Assembly: GCA_015056085.1 (NCBI GenBank)
Contig: SVHA01000005.1
Location: 1-64,000, forward strand
DNA from: Clostridiales bacterium
Lineage (GTDB): Bacteria; Bacillota; Clostridia; Christensenellales; Aristaeellaceae
Length of the DNA: 64,000 nt
Direction: 5' to 3'
Below, in pieces: positions 42,540 to 51,684 of this stretch; the stretch's first letter is position 1; each line of letters opens with the position of its first letter. The notes below the pieces were generated by a model. The model worked only from the letters and a program-made list of their open reading frames with translations, ran no database searches and had not been told where the DNA came from. The translations under genes were made by a program, and so were the position numbers.

Positions 42540-43079
42540 GTGAAGGTGGACATTGCTTCGTTCCGGCTGCCCCGGTACAGGGAAATCCCCGACGTGGGGC
42601 TGTATCTGGATCAGACGGTCAAATACATCAACCGCTTCCTGCAGCCCCTGGGATGCGTCGAAATCACCGCATCCATGGTGAGCAACTACGTCAAGAAGGG
42701 ATACATCCGCAACCCTGATCATAAGCAGTATGACGCCGAGCAGATCGCCCGGCTGATGATTATCGCCATTGCCAAAATGGTGCTGCCCATGGAGAACATC
42801 GCCCGGCTGTTCAGAATGCAGGGGGAATACTCCAACCAGCGGGCGTATGATTATTTCTGCGATGAACTGGAAAAACTGCTGGGGTATATCTTCGGCCTGG
42901 AGACGCCGGAAGGCGAGGCGCCTGCTGCTGAAAGCGGCGCCAATGACGGCAAGGCCATGCTGACCGCCACCATCATCGCCGTGGCGTACATCATTTTCCT
43001 CAACAGCCAGTTTGAATCCCATCAGGAAGCGGCCACTGGGGCGCCGGAGAAAGCCTCTGCGCCTGTTCAGGCACAGTAA
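42540..43079 (+). CDS. DUF1836 family protein
   Basis: 179 residues. Residues about 10-120 match the DUF1836 pattern (PDVGLYLDQTVKYINRFL, ITASMVSNYVKKGYI, YDAEQIARLMIIAIAKMVLPMENI), a MerR-like winged helix-turn-helix thought to bind DNA. The C-terminal third is unusual: a hydrophobic stretch (AMLTATIIAVAYIIFLN) and a charged tail, so the protein may be membrane-attached. GTG 42540 follows AAGGAGG by 9 bases. Targets unknown; it lies between divergent degV and the Fe-S/GGGtGRT pair. Confidence 0.8.
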   Translation: MKVDIASFRLPRYREIPDVGLYLDQTVKYINRFLQPLGCVEITASMVSNYVKKGYIRNPDHKQYDAEQIARLMIIAIAKMVLPMENIARLFRMQGEYSNQRAYDYFCDELEKLLGYIFGLETPEGEAPAAESGANDGKAMLTATIIAVAYIIFLNSQFESHQEAATGAPEKASAPVQAQ

Positions 43080-43157
43080 AATGCTCAGGGACGCCTGTTC
43101 CGAAAGAAAAATGTCAGCCTTTCCGCCAGGATTGGCTGATTTTTCACAAATACCCCC

Positions 43158-43186
43158 TACCCAAGCGCAAAAAAATATGGTATACT
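43158..43186 (+). promoter_or_regulatory. Extended -10 promoter of the Fe-S/GGGtGRT operon
   Basis: TGG-TATACT with a weak TACCCA 17 bases upstream. The inverted repeat TGACA-CTAT-TGTCA at 43201-43214 lies just after the expected start site and could be an operator. Confidence 0.6.
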
Positions 43187-43245
43187 TAATTGGATTTGCC
43201 TGACACTATTGTCACGATCATCATCAGATAGGAGGAATCCATTCG

Positions 43246-43947
43246 ATGCTTTACACCAAGGAAGTTGAAGAAATGGTCTGCGTCGCGAAGGGCCCGAATC
43301 ACGGCCCCGCGCCCATCCCCGAAGAGGGCAAGTGGGTGCAGGCCAAGGAGATCAAAGACATCTCCGGTCTGACCCACGGCATTGGCTGGTGTGCCCCTCA
43401 GCAGGGCACCTGCAAGCTGACCCTGAACGTCAAGGAAGGCGTCATTCAGGAAGCGCTGGTGGAGACCATCGGCTGCTCCGGCATGACTCACTCCGCCGCC
43501 ATGGCCAGCGAAATCCTGCCCGGCAAGACCATCCTGGAGGCGCTGAACACCGACCTGGTGTGCGACGCCATCAACACCGCCATGCGCGAGCTGTTCCTGC
43601 AGATCGTCTATGGCCGCACCCAGTCCGCTTTCTCCGATGACGGCCTGCGCATCGGCGCCGGTCTGGAAGACCTGGGCAAGGGCCTGCGCTCTCAGGTCGG
43701 CACCATGTACGGCACCCTGGAAAAGGGCCCCCGTTACCTGGAAATGGCTGAAGGCTACGTCCTCAAGATTGCCCTGGACAAGGACAATCAGATCTGCGGC
43801 TATCAGTTCCTGTCTCTGGGCAAGATGATGGACGCCATCAAGAAGGGCATGGAGCCCAACGAAGCCTATGCCAAGAACATCGGCACCTACGGTCGCTTCA
43901 AGGCCGAAGACGGCGCGGTCACCTGGATTGACCCCCGTCATCAGTAA
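43246..43947 (+). CDS. Iron-sulfur cluster assembly scaffold-like (NifU/IscU-related) protein
   Basis: 233 residues. Cys residues in HGIGWCAPQQGTCKL and TIGCSGMTHSAAMASEIL, followed by KTILEAL, resemble the NifU/IscU N-terminal scaffold, on which Fe-S clusters are built. The C-terminal third (YGRFKAEDGAVTWIDP) is extra. ATG 43246 follows AGGAGG. It is co-transcribed with the GGGtGRT gene 18 bases downstream; this gene pair is conserved in anaerobes but, as far as I know, its role has not been shown. There is no iscS/sufS cysteine desulfurase gene nearby. Confidence 0.8.
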   Translation: MLYTKEVEEMVCVAKGPNHGPAPIPEEGKWVQAKEIKDISGLTHGIGWCAPQQGTCKLTLNVKEGVIQEALVETIGCSGMTHSAAMASEILPGKTILEALNTDLVCDAINTAMRELFLQIVYGRTQSAFSDDGLRIGAGLEDLGKGLRSQVGTMYGTLEKGPRYLEMAEGYVLKIALDKDNQICGYQFLSLGKMMDAIKKGMEPNEAYAKNIGTYGRFKAEDGAVTWIDPRHQ

Positions 43948-43965
43948 TAGAGGAGGTATGTGAAT

Positions 43966-44985
43966 ATGGCTCTGTTTGAGAATTACGAAGGCCGCATGCC
44001 TCAGCTTAAGCCCGTTCTGGAAAAGTACGGCTTCAAGGACTTTGAAGAGCTGAAGGCTTACAACAACTCCAAGGGCATCGACGCCTACGCCATCGTGGAA
44101 GGCATCCAGCCCATCTGCTTCGAGAACGCCAAGTGGGCCTATGAACTGGGCGCCGCCATCGCGCTGAAGAAGGGCGTGACCACCGCTGTGGAAGCCGCCA
44201 AGTGCATCGGCGAAGCCCTGCAGGCTTTCTGCATCCCCGGCTCCGTTGCCGACCAGCGTCAGGTTGGTCTGGGCCACGGCAACCTGGGCGCCATGCTGCT
44301 GGACGAGAAGACCGAGTGCTTCGCCTTCCTGGCCGGCCACGAGTCCTTCGCCGCCGCTGAAGGCGCCATCGGCATCGCCCGCAACGCCAACAAGGTCCGC
44401 AAGAATCCCCTGCGCGTGATTCTGAACGGCCTGGGCAAGGACGCTGCTCAGATCATCTCCCGCATCAACGGCTTCACCTATGTGGAGACCAAGTATGACT
44501 ACCTGTCCGCCGACGTCAAGGAAGACCATGCTCTGACCGTTGTCAAGACCGTGGCTTATTCCGACGGCGAGCGCTCCAAGGTCAACTGCTACGGCGCTGA
44601 CGACGTGCGTGAAGGCGTGGCCATCATGTGGCACGAGGGCGTGGGTGTTTCCATTACCGGTAACTCCACCAACCCCACCCGTTTCCAGCATCCCGTGGCC
44701 GGCACCTACAAGAAGGAAATGATCGAAGCCGGCAACGTGTACTTCTCCGTTGCTTCCGGCGGCGGCACCGGCCGTACCCTGCATCCCGACAACATGGCTG
44801 CCGGCCCTGCCTCCTACGGCATGACCGACACCCTGGGCCGTATGCACTCTGACGCTCAGTTCGCTGGCTCCTCTTCCGTGCCCGCTCACGTGGAGATGAT
44901 GGGCCTGATCGGCGCTGGCAACAACCCCATGGTTGGCATGACCGTGGCTGTGGCCGTGGCTGTGCAGGAAGCGCAGAGCAAGTAA
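43966..44985 (+). CDS. GGGtGRT protein
   Basis: 339 residues carrying the family's name motif SGGGTGRTLHPDN near residue 262, with many glycines and conserved acidic residues (DQRQVGLGHGNLGAMLLDE). The family is common in anaerobic bacteria and has no established function. ATG 43966 follows AGGAGG by 9 bases; an in-frame GTG two codons earlier is too close. It follows the NifU-like gene, so a partnership in Fe-S protein maturation is a reasonable but unproven guess. Confidence 0.9.
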   Translation: MALFENYEGRMPQLKPVLEKYGFKDFEELKAYNNSKGIDAYAIVEGIQPICFENAKWAYELGAAIALKKGVTTAVEAAKCIGEALQAFCIPGSVADQRQVGLGHGNLGAMLLDEKTECFAFLAGHESFAAAEGAIGIARNANKVRKNPLRVILNGLGKDAAQIISRINGFTYVETKYDYLSADVKEDHALTVVKTVAYSDGERSKVNCYGADDVREGVAIMWHEGVGVSITGNSTNPTRFQHPVAGTYKKEMIEAGNVYFSVASGGGTGRTLHPDNMAAGPASYGMTDTLGRMHSDAQFAGSSSVPAHVEMMGLIGAGNNPMVGMTVAVAVAVQEAQSK

Positions 44986-45009
44986 GGCGCTCTCTTCCCC
45001 TGAAGAAAT

Positions 45010-45060
45010 GGTCGCTGCACCTTTCCGGGCTTTCCGGGAGGGTGCGGCGGCCTCTTTTTT
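45010..45060 (+). terminator. Terminator of the GGGtGRT operon
   Basis: GTCGCTGCACCTTTCCGGG pairs imperfectly with CCGGGAGGGTGCGGCGGC, followed by CTCTTTTTT. Confidence 0.7.
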
Positions 45061-45103
45061 CTCTCTTTTTTCTGGAGAAATGAGGGGCGATTCCCGGCGG
45101 AAC

Positions 45104-45133
45104 TTGACAAAATCCGCCGTCTCCTGCTATGAT
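45104..45133 (+). promoter_or_regulatory. Promoter of leuA
   Basis: TTGACA, 18-base spacer, TATGAT, about 30 bases before the start codon, leaving no room for a leucine T-box or leader peptide. Confidence 0.75.
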
Positions 45134-45164
45134 GAAAAAAGCGTATAACAAGGAGGCTGGCGAT

Positions 45165-46703
45165 ATGGCCGAGCGGGTCCTGATTTTTGATACGACCCTC
45201 AGGGATGGCGAGCAGACGCCCGGCGTGTCTTTCCATCTGCGGGAGAAAATCGAAATTGCCAAAACCCTCGAAACCATGGGCGTGGACGTCATCGAGGCGG
45301 GCTTTGCTGCGTCTTCCAAGGGGGATTACAGGGCCATCAGCGCCGTGAGCGAAGCGGTGCGCAACCCGGTGATCTGCTCTTTGGCAAGGTGCGTGCCTTC
45401 CGACATCGAAACGGCAGCCCAGGCGCTGGAAAAGGCCGCCCGCAAGCGCATCCATGTCTTTATCGCCACCAGCCCCATTCACATGGAAAAGAAACTGCAC
45501 ATGACGCCGGAAGAAGTGCTGGAAGCCACGGTGAAGTCCGTGAAGCTGGCACGGAATTTCTGCGACGATGTGGAGTTCTCGCTGGAAGACGCCACCCGCA
45601 CCGACCGGGAATTCCTCCTGCGGGTGACGGAAGCGGCCATCGCTGCGGGGGCAGGGACGATCAACCTGCCTGACACCGTGGGCTATGCCGCTGTGAGCGA
45701 ATACGGTCAGATGTTCCGTGAAGTGCTGGAAAAGGTGCCCGGCGCCGACAAGGTGATTCTCTCTGCCCATTGCCACAACGACCTGGGCCTGGCCACGGCG
45801 ACCTCCCTGGAGGCCATCCGTTGCGGCGCACGGCAGGTGGAATGCACCATCAACGGCCTGGGCGAAAGGGCAGGCAATGCCGCCATGGAAGAAATCGTCA
45901 TGGGTCTGCGCACCCGGAAGAACTATTATGGCTGCGATACGGGCGTGAATTCCCGGCAGATTTATCATGCCAGCCGGATGCTGGCGAACCTCACCGGCGT
46001 GGAGCCCTCTCCCAACAAGCCGGTGGTGGGCGCCAATGCCTTCCAGCATCAGAGCGGCATCCACCAACACGGCGTGCTGAACAACCGGGAAACCTATGAG
46101 ATCATGAAGCCGGAAGAACTGGGCATTCCCCAGCAGGCGCTGGCGCTGGGCAAACTCAGCGGCAAGCACGCCCTGGCGGACCGGGCCTCCCAGCTGGGAT
46201 ACACCCTCGCCGGCGAGGAACTCAACACCGCCTTCACCCGCTTCAAGGAACTGGCGGACCGCAAAAAGGAGATCACCGATCGGGACGTGCTGGCCATCCT
46301 GCGGGAAGCCAGAGTCATGCAGGGTACGGCCTACAAGCTGTTTGCCTTCCAGATTTTCACCGGCAACAAGATGACCTCCACGGCTACCGTCACCCTGGAA
46401 AAGGACGGCGCCACTTTCACCCGTGCTGCCTGCGGCGACGGCCCTGTTGAAGCCTGCTTCAATGCGGTGGATGATATTTCCGGGCTGCACTGCTCTCTGG
46501 CGTCTTATAACATCAAGGCCGTGACGGAAGGTCAGGACGCCCTGGGCGAAGTCACCGTGCGGGTGACCTGCGGCGAGGAAACCATGCTGGGCAGAGGCGT
46601 TTCCACCGACATTCTGGAGGCCTCCTGTCTGGCGTACCTGAACGCTGTGAACAGGATTCTGGCCCATCAGGCGGCGGAAAGGATGCAGGAGGTGCAGGCA
46701 TGA
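45165..46703 (+). CDS. leuA: 2-isopropylmalate synthase
   Basis: 512 residues, the long form. It condenses acetyl-CoA with 2-ketoisovalerate as the first step to leucine. The TIM-barrel part has FDTTLRDGEQTPGVSF, metal-binding HCHNDLGLATA and GLGERAGNAAMEE, and HQSGIHQHG; the C-terminal about 120 residues form the regulatory domain that binds leucine. ATG 45165 follows AAGGAGG; the frame is open earlier without a site. No other leu genes are linked. Its stop overlaps the start of the next small gene (ATGA). Confidence 0.95.
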   Translation: MAERVLIFDTTLRDGEQTPGVSFHLREKIEIAKTLETMGVDVIEAGFAASSKGDYRAISAVSEAVRNPVICSLARCVPSDIETAAQALEKAARKRIHVFIATSPIHMEKKLHMTPEEVLEATVKSVKLARNFCDDVEFSLEDATRTDREFLLRVTEAAIAAGAGTINLPDTVGYAAVSEYGQMFREVLEKVPGADKVILSAHCHNDLGLATATSLEAIRCGARQVECTINGLGERAGNAAMEEIVMGLRTRKNYYGCDTGVNSRQIYHASRMLANLTGVEPSPNKPVVGANAFQHQSGIHQHGVLNNRETYEIMKPEELGIPQQALALGKLSGKHALADRASQLGYTLAGEELNTAFTRFKELADRKKEITDRDVLAILREARVMQGTAYKLFAFQIFTGNKMTSTATVTLEKDGATFTRAACGDGPVEACFNAVDDISGLHCSLASYNIKAVTEGQDALGEVTVRVTCGEETMLGRGVSTDILEASCLAYLNAVNRILAHQAAERMQEVQA

Positions 46704-47173
46704 AGGACTGGCTCCCTCTTGTGATCATTGCTGTGGCGGTGCTGCTGGCGGGGGCGCTGGGCCTCATCCGGCTGAGCAGGAAAGCGAAACGGCAGGAAGT
46801 CATCATGGAAAGGATGCGCACCTCGGAGACCTTCAGGCAGGTGAAAAAACTGCTGGACAAGTGCCGCCGCCTGCACATCGAGCGGGTGGACATCACCTCC
46901 GAAGGCGTGAAGGTGACGCTGTATCATCCGCCGGGGGCAACGCTGCAATGTGACTTTGAATCCTGCGGCATCGACCCGGTGCGCCCGGAGCCTCTCTCGG
47001 CACTGGCCCGTCTGGTGGGCACGGAAGTGCCGGAACTGTCCGATTCCAGGCGGTACTTCTTCAAAGTCAAGAAAAACGAAAAAGGCGCTCAGGCGCCCTA
47101 TCGGTATACGTATCACATTCAGGCCGAATACAAGGACAAGGTGCTGCGCGCCTCCTATGACCGGCAGGGATGA
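46700..47173 (+). CDS. Small membrane-anchored protein of unknown function
   Basis: 157 residues. One N-terminal hydrophobic helix (WLPLVIIAVAVLLAGALGLI) is followed by a basic stretch and a soluble alpha/beta domain (QVKKLLDKCRRLHIERVDI, PPGATLQCDFESCGID). It overlaps leuA by four bases and is therefore translationally coupled, but nothing in it points to leucine synthesis. No known family recognised. Confidence 0.6.
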   Translation: MKDWLPLVIIAVAVLLAGALGLIRLSRKAKRQEVIMERMRTSETFRQVKKLLDKCRRLHIERVDITSEGVKVTLYHPPGATLQCDFESCGIDPVRPEPLSALARLVGTEVPELSDSRRYFFKVKKNEKGAQAPYRYTYHIQAEYKDKVLRASYDRQG

Positions 47174-47180
47174 CCATTTC

Positions 47181-47216
47181 GGCGCTTTCTGCCTCTGCGG
47201 AAGGCGCTTTTTTTCA
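47181..47216 (+). terminator. Terminator of the leuA operon
   Basis: GCGCTTTC and GGAAGGCGC form an imperfect stem, then TTTTTTT. Confidence 0.65.
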
Positions 47217-47234
47217 TGGGAAAGGGCGCTTCCC

Positions 47235-47263
47235 TTGCAATTTCTGCGGATTTGAGATACAAT
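47235..47263 (+). promoter_or_regulatory. Promoter of the rplI-dnaB run
   Basis: TTGCAA, 17-base spacer, TACAAT, about 90 bases before rplI. Confidence 0.65.
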
Positions 47264-47351
47264 AAGATGTACTCGTGTATCAAATCGCGCAAAAAGGGCG
47301 CATGAAGAAATCAGGGGGCTGTTTTGCGCCCCCTTCAGGAGGTACTGCATT

Positions 47352-47804
47352 ATGAAAGTGATTCTGCTCATGGACGTCAAGGGCAGCGGCAAGAAAGACG
47401 AAATCATCTCCGTCTCCGACGGTTATGCCCGCAATTTCCTCTTCCCCAAGAAGATGGCGGTGGAGGCCACTCCCGGCGCCATGAAGGAAATCCAGAAGAA
47501 GCGTGCGGCGGAAGACGCCCGGGAAGCCGAGCGTGTGGCGGCTGCGGAAGAAAAGGCCCGCCAGCTCAAGGACAAGGTGATCAACATCGCCGTCAAGTGC
47601 GGCTCTCAGGGCCGCCTGTACGGCTCCATCACCAATGCGGAAGTGGCCGATCAGCTCAAGAAGCAGCACGGCGTGGAAGTGGACAAGCGCAAGGTGGAAC
47701 TCTCCGAGCCCATCCGCACGGTGGGTGATGTGAAGGCAACCGTGCGCCTGTACACGGGCATCAGCACCACCATGACCGTCCACGTGGAGCCCCTGGCCAA
47801 GTAA
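47352..47804 (+). CDS. rplI: Ribosomal protein L9 (bL9)
   Basis: 150 residues with the L9 N-terminal domain ([32 protein letters not shown]), a long connecting helix and the C-terminal rRNA-binding domain ([16 protein letters not shown]). ATG 47352 follows CAGGAGG. It is the first gene of a co-directional run with dnaB, an order common in Clostridia (the phosphodiesterase gene often upstream is absent). Confidence 0.97.
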   Translation: MKVILLMDVKGSGKKDEIISVSDGYARNFLFPKKMAVEATPGAMKEIQKKRAAEDAREAERVAAAEEKARQLKDKVINIAVKCGSQGRLYGSITNAEVADQLKKQHGVEVDKRKVELSEPIRTVGDVKATVRLYTGISTTMTVHVEPLAK

Positions 47805-47867
47805 GGCCCTGAATAACAAGAACACCAACGCGGCTGAAATAGCCGCCTGTGAGAAAGCGGAGTGAGG

Positions 47868-49229
47868 ATGATGGAAAACCGGCAGGAATACCGGGGCACA
47901 ACGCCGCCCAGCAGCATGGAAGCGGAGCGGTCTGTGCTGGGTGCCATGCTGCAGGACGCCAATGCGGTGATGCAGGCGGCAGAAGTGCTGGCGCCGGATG
48001 ATTTCTATCAGCCGTCCCATCGGGAAATCTACGATTGTATGCTGCAGCTGTTCCGCCAGCAGAGTCCTGTGGATCTGATCACTGTGGACAGCGAACTGAG
48101 CCGCAGGGGCTCTCTGGACGGCGTGGGCGGCACGGCTTATCTGATTGAACTGAGCCAGTTTGTGCCCACCACCGCCAACGTGAAGGCGTATATCTCTCTG
48201 GTGGCGGAAAAGAGCACCCTCCGCAAACTCATCAAGGCCAGCCAGGAGATTTCTCAGGAGTGCTACACCCAGGCCAATCCCCTGCAGGAAACCCTCAACC
48301 ATGCGGAAAAAGCCATCTTTGACATCGTGATGAACCGCGCCTCCGGCGACAGCCTCGTTCACGTGCGGCAGGTGCTGTATAACACCTACGCCCAGATCGA
48401 GGAGCTCAGCCGCCTCAAGGGCAAGATTTCCGGCGTGCCCACGGGCTTCACGGCGCTGGACAATATGCTCACTGGCCTGCACCCGGGTGAACTGATTATC
48501 CTGGGCGCCCGCCCCTCTATGGGTAAAACCTCTCTGGCCATGAACATTGCCAGCCATGCCTGCCTCTACGGCGGCAAGCGGGTGGCGGTGTTCTCCCTGG
48601 AAATGCCCCGGGAGCAGATCGCCCTGCGTATGCTTTGCTCCGACGCCCGGGTGGATATGCAGAAGGTGCGTCAGGGCCGCCTGGACAGCGACGACTGGAT
48701 GCGCCTGGCCAAGTCTCTGGGGCCCATGTCCAACGCTCCCATGTATATTGACGACACCGCCGGCATCACGCCCTCCCAGCTGCGGTCCCGCTGCCGCCGC
48801 CTGATGATGGACAAGGGCCTCGACCTGATCGTGGTGGACTATCTGGGCCTGATGCACTGCGACGGCCGGGTGGAAAACCGCCAGCTGGAAGTGAGCGAAA
48901 TCAGCCGCAGCCTCAAGGCCATTGCGCTGGAACTGAAGGTGCCGCTGCTGGCGTGCGCCCAGCTGTCCCGTGCCAATGCCCAGCGTGATAACAAGCGCCC
49001 CGCCCTAAGCGATCTGCGTGACTCCGGCTCCATCGAGCAGGACGCCGACGTGGTCATGTTCATCCACCGTGAGGGCTACTACAATCCCGAATCGGAAGAC
49101 AAGAACGTGGGCGAAATCATCGTGCAGAAACAACGTAACGGCCCTCTGGGCACCGTCAAGGTGGCCTGGCTGAGCGAATATACCACCTACACGAACCTGG
49201 CGCCGGAAGCCGGCGACGCCCCCTTCTGA
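47868..49229 (+). CDS. dnaB: Replicative DNA helicase DnaB
   Basis: About 453 residues. The N-terminal helical domain (PPSSMEAERSVLGAMLQD) precedes the RecA-like motor with Walker A GARPSMGKTSLA, Walker B LDLIVVDYLGLM, and the DSGSIEQDADVVMF and HREGYYNP segments. It unwinds DNA ahead of the fork. The start is ATG 47868 or the adjacent ATG 47871, next to AGCGGAG. It is 63 bases after rplI and probably co-transcribed. In Bacillus this gene is named dnaC. Confidence 0.96.
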   Translation: MMENRQEYRGTTPPSSMEAERSVLGAMLQDANAVMQAAEVLAPDDFYQPSHREIYDCMLQLFRQQSPVDLITVDSELSRRGSLDGVGGTAYLIELSQFVPTTANVKAYISLVAEKSTLRKLIKASQEISQECYTQANPLQETLNHAEKAIFDIVMNRASGDSLVHVRQVLYNTYAQIEELSRLKGKISGVPTGFTALDNMLTGLHPGELIILGARPSMGKTSLAMNIASHACLYGGKRVAVFSLEMPREQIALRMLCSDARVDMQKVRQGRLDSDDWMRLAKSLGPMSNAPMYIDDTAGITPSQLRSRCRRLMMDKGLDLIVVDYLGLMHCDGRVENRQLEVSEISRSLKAIALELKVPLLACAQLSRANAQRDNKRPALSDLRDSGSIEQDADVVMFIHREGYYNPESEDKNVGEIIVQKQRNGPLGTVKVAWLSEYTTYTNLAPEAGDAPF

Positions 49230-49274
49230 TCAGGGGCCCACAAGAAATACTGAATCAACCGGGAGGAATAACCG

Positions 49275-50225
49275 ATGGAGCAGCTGACCGTCAGTCAACT
49301 GACAAAGGACCTGCGCTTTGAGGGCTTTCTGCTGGTGCGCTCGGCGGATCAACGCACGGGCAGCAACGGCAGCAAGTATCTGGATATGAATCTGACCGAC
49401 CGCACGGGCGAGATCAACTGCAAGGTGTGGGACGGCACAGTACAGCCCCCTGCCGCCGGCACGGTGATCAAGGTGCGGGGCCTGGTGCAGGAGTACAACG
49501 GCCGTCTGCAGCTGCGGGTGGAGCGCCTGCGCTACACCAACGAAGCAGACGGCGTGGACCTGAGCCTGCTGGTGCCCTGTGCGCCGGAAAGCCCGGAGGT
49601 CATGATGGCTGAGGTGGATGAGACCATCGACCGCTTTGCCTCGGAGGATCTGAAGAAACTGGTGCGGGAAATGCTCCGCCTGGCGGGGGACAAGCTGCCC
49701 TGGTTCCCGGCGGCCCAGCGTCTGCACCATGCTGAGCGCAGCGGACTGCTGCATCACATGACCGGGATGCTGCGCACCGCCGAGCACATCATCGCCGCCT
49801 ATCCCTTTTTGAAGGGCGATCTGCTTCGGGCGGGCGTGATTCTCCACGACCTGTCCAAGATCACCGAGATGAAGTCCGACGAGCTGGGCAACGTCACCGA
49901 TTACACCCGTGACGGCTTGCTGATCGGCCATCTGGTGCGCGGTGTGGCCCGTCTGGCGGAAGCGGCAAAGAATGTGGGCGTGGAAGGCGAGATGGTGGTG
50001 CTGCTGGAGCACATGATCATCAGCCACCACGGCGAGGCACAGTTTGGTTCGCCCCGGATGCCCATGTTCCCCGAAGCCGAGGTGCTGCACTGGCTGGACA
50101 TTCTGGACGCCCGCATGAACGAGATGCAGGGCATCATGGACAGGGTGCCGGAAGGTGCTTTCTCCGAGAAAATCTGGAGCCTGGACAGGCGGATGTATCA
50201 TCCTACCTACGAAGGCCTGGAATAA
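49275..50225 (+). CDS. YhaM-type 3'-5' exoribonuclease (OB-fold plus HD domain)
   Basis: 316 residues. An N-terminal OB-fold (about 1-95, MNLTDRTGEINCKVWD) is followed by an HD phosphohydrolase domain with H-HH at RSGLLHHMTGM, GVILHDLSKITEM (about 191) and MIISHHGEAQFGSP. This is the YhaM/CbfA architecture, a 3'-5' exoribonuclease in Bacillus and Streptococcus. ATG 49275 follows CGGGAGGA. It follows dnaB by 45 bases. Confidence 0.9.
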   Translation: MEQLTVSQLTKDLRFEGFLLVRSADQRTGSNGSKYLDMNLTDRTGEINCKVWDGTVQPPAAGTVIKVRGLVQEYNGRLQLRVERLRYTNEADGVDLSLLVPCAPESPEVMMAEVDETIDRFASEDLKKLVREMLRLAGDKLPWFPAAQRLHHAERSGLLHHMTGMLRTAEHIIAAYPFLKGDLLRAGVILHDLSKITEMKSDELGNVTDYTRDGLLIGHLVRGVARLAEAAKNVGVEGEMVVLLEHMIISHHGEAQFGSPRMPMFPEAEVLHWLDILDARMNEMQGIMDRVPEGAFSEKIWSLDRRMYHPTYEGLE

Positions 50226-50300
50226 TGGGCGGAAGATTCCGCCTGCATCAATCGTTGACTGTGTGGAAGAACTTTCCGCATGAAAAATGGAGGGAAAACC

Positions 50301-51125
50301 ATGAAAAAGATGCTGTTTGTGCTGGCCGTGCTGGCGTGTGCCCTGGTGATGACTGCCTGCCAGAGCGGTGGTCAGAAGTTTGAAGTGATCAACAACCAGC
50401 CGCAGTCTCAGTCCACCCAGAACCTGAACATCACTCCCAGCACCGATGTGCCCGATCTGGACTATGACTTCAACACCGGCGATTACGATCCCACCAGCGA
50501 GGAAGGCATCGGCGATGAAGACCCCACGCTGGGCTTTGCCGAAGCGCCTGCTGTGGTGACGCAGGCTCCCACTGTCCGCAGCGACTATGCCGGCGCTACG
50601 CCCGTGGTGGTCAATCCCATCGATATGCCCACCCCCACTGTTGTGCCGCCGCTGACCTTTGCCTATCAGGCCTATGACGCCGCGGCCCTGCAGCTGTCCT
50701 TTGAAGGCCCTGTGGGCTGGGTGGTGGACGAGAGCGTGGCAAACACCTACACCATCTATAACCCCAACCCCGCCATGGATTACGCTGCGGCGCTGACCAT
50801 CCAGCGTGTGCCCGTGACGTCTGACTACAACAAGTCTGACCTGAAGAAGGAAGTCCAGGCCATGCTGTCTTCCATCGGCAACACTGGCTTTGCGGAGTTT
50901 GACAAGTCCAACACCGCCGAGCGCACGCTGATCGGCCACGACGGCATCTATGCCAACTACACCGGCACGCTGCACGACGGCACCAAGGTGGCCGGCCGCG
51001 TGCACATCACCTGCATTGACCGGGTGCTGTACAAGGTGCACATCACCTATCCCCGCGCCTACACCGAGACCTACAAGGAACTGGTGTATGACAAGCTGCG
51101 GGATACCATCACCCTGACCAAGTAA
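50301..51125 (+). CDS. Putative lipoprotein of unknown function
   Basis: 274 residues. The signal has a lipobox (ALVMTACQSG), so it should be membrane-anchored after processing by Lgt and Lsp. A proline/threonine-rich, acidic linker (about 30-120) precedes a compact domain with YDAAALQLSFEGPVGWVVDES, of unknown family. ATG 50301 follows GGAGGG. Part of the co-directional run starting at rplI. Confidence 0.75.
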   Translation: MKKMLFVLAVLACALVMTACQSGGQKFEVINNQPQSQSTQNLNITPSTDVPDLDYDFNTGDYDPTSEEGIGDEDPTLGFAEAPAVVTQAPTVRSDYAGATPVVVNPIDMPTPTVVPPLTFAYQAYDAAALQLSFEGPVGWVVDESVANTYTIYNPNPAMDYAAALTIQRVPVTSDYNKSDLKKEVQAMLSSIGNTGFAEFDKSNTAERTLIGHDGIYANYTGTLHDGTKVAGRVHITCIDRVLYKVHITYPRAYTETYKELVYDKLRDTITLTK

Positions 51126-51150
51126 GCATCTGCAAAGGAAGGCGAGCGCC

Positions 51151-51615
51151 ATGGAGATGACCCGGCGGGAACAAAAAGCCGTGGAGTTCTTTACCAGCGG
51201 CGACAACTGCGCTCAAGCGGTTTTCAAGGCCTATGCCGATGTGGCGGGCCTGACGGAAGACCAGGCGGCTATGGTGGCTGTGGGCTTTGGCGGCGGCATC
51301 GGACGGATGCGGCAGAACTGCGGCGCTTTTTCCGCTGCGGTGATGCTCTGCGGTGCGCTGGAAGGCCCGCAAGGCGCCGATGCAGACGTCCGCACCGATG
51401 TATACCGCCGGGTACAGCTGACCCATGCCCGTTTCCTGGAAAAGACGGGGTCGATCTCCTGCGCTGAACTGCTTAACCGCAAGGCGGGCACCGAAGGCGT
51501 TGCTCCTGACGAGCGCACGGCGGAATACTATGCCAAGCGGCCCTGCGTAGGCATCGTCCGCGCGGCGTGTCAGGTGATTGACGAGCAACTGGCTGAAAAA
51601 GACGGCCAGCGCTGA
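51151..51615 (+). CDS. C_GCAxxG_C_C family protein
   Basis: 154 residues. Cysteines in FTSGDNCAQAVFKAYA, IGRMRQNCGAFSAAVMLCGAL, SISCAEL and PCVGIVRAAC follow the C_GCAxxG_C_C pattern of small redox-active or cofactor-binding proteins, though the GCAxxG element reads GAFSAAVM here. The start follows AGGAAGG. It is 25 bases after the lipoprotein gene; a redox role is inferred from the cysteines only. Confidence 0.7.
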   Translation: MEMTRREQKAVEFFTSGDNCAQAVFKAYADVAGLTEDQAAMVAVGFGGGIGRMRQNCGAFSAAVMLCGALEGPQGADADVRTDVYRRVQLTHARFLEKTGSISCAELLNRKAGTEGVAPDERTAEYYAKRPCVGIVRAACQVIDEQLAEKDGQR

Positions 51616-51684
51616 CGCCTGAATCATCAGCCAAATCAACAAAATCAGTACCGAAGCAACTGCCCGGCACGGAAAGGATGCGCC

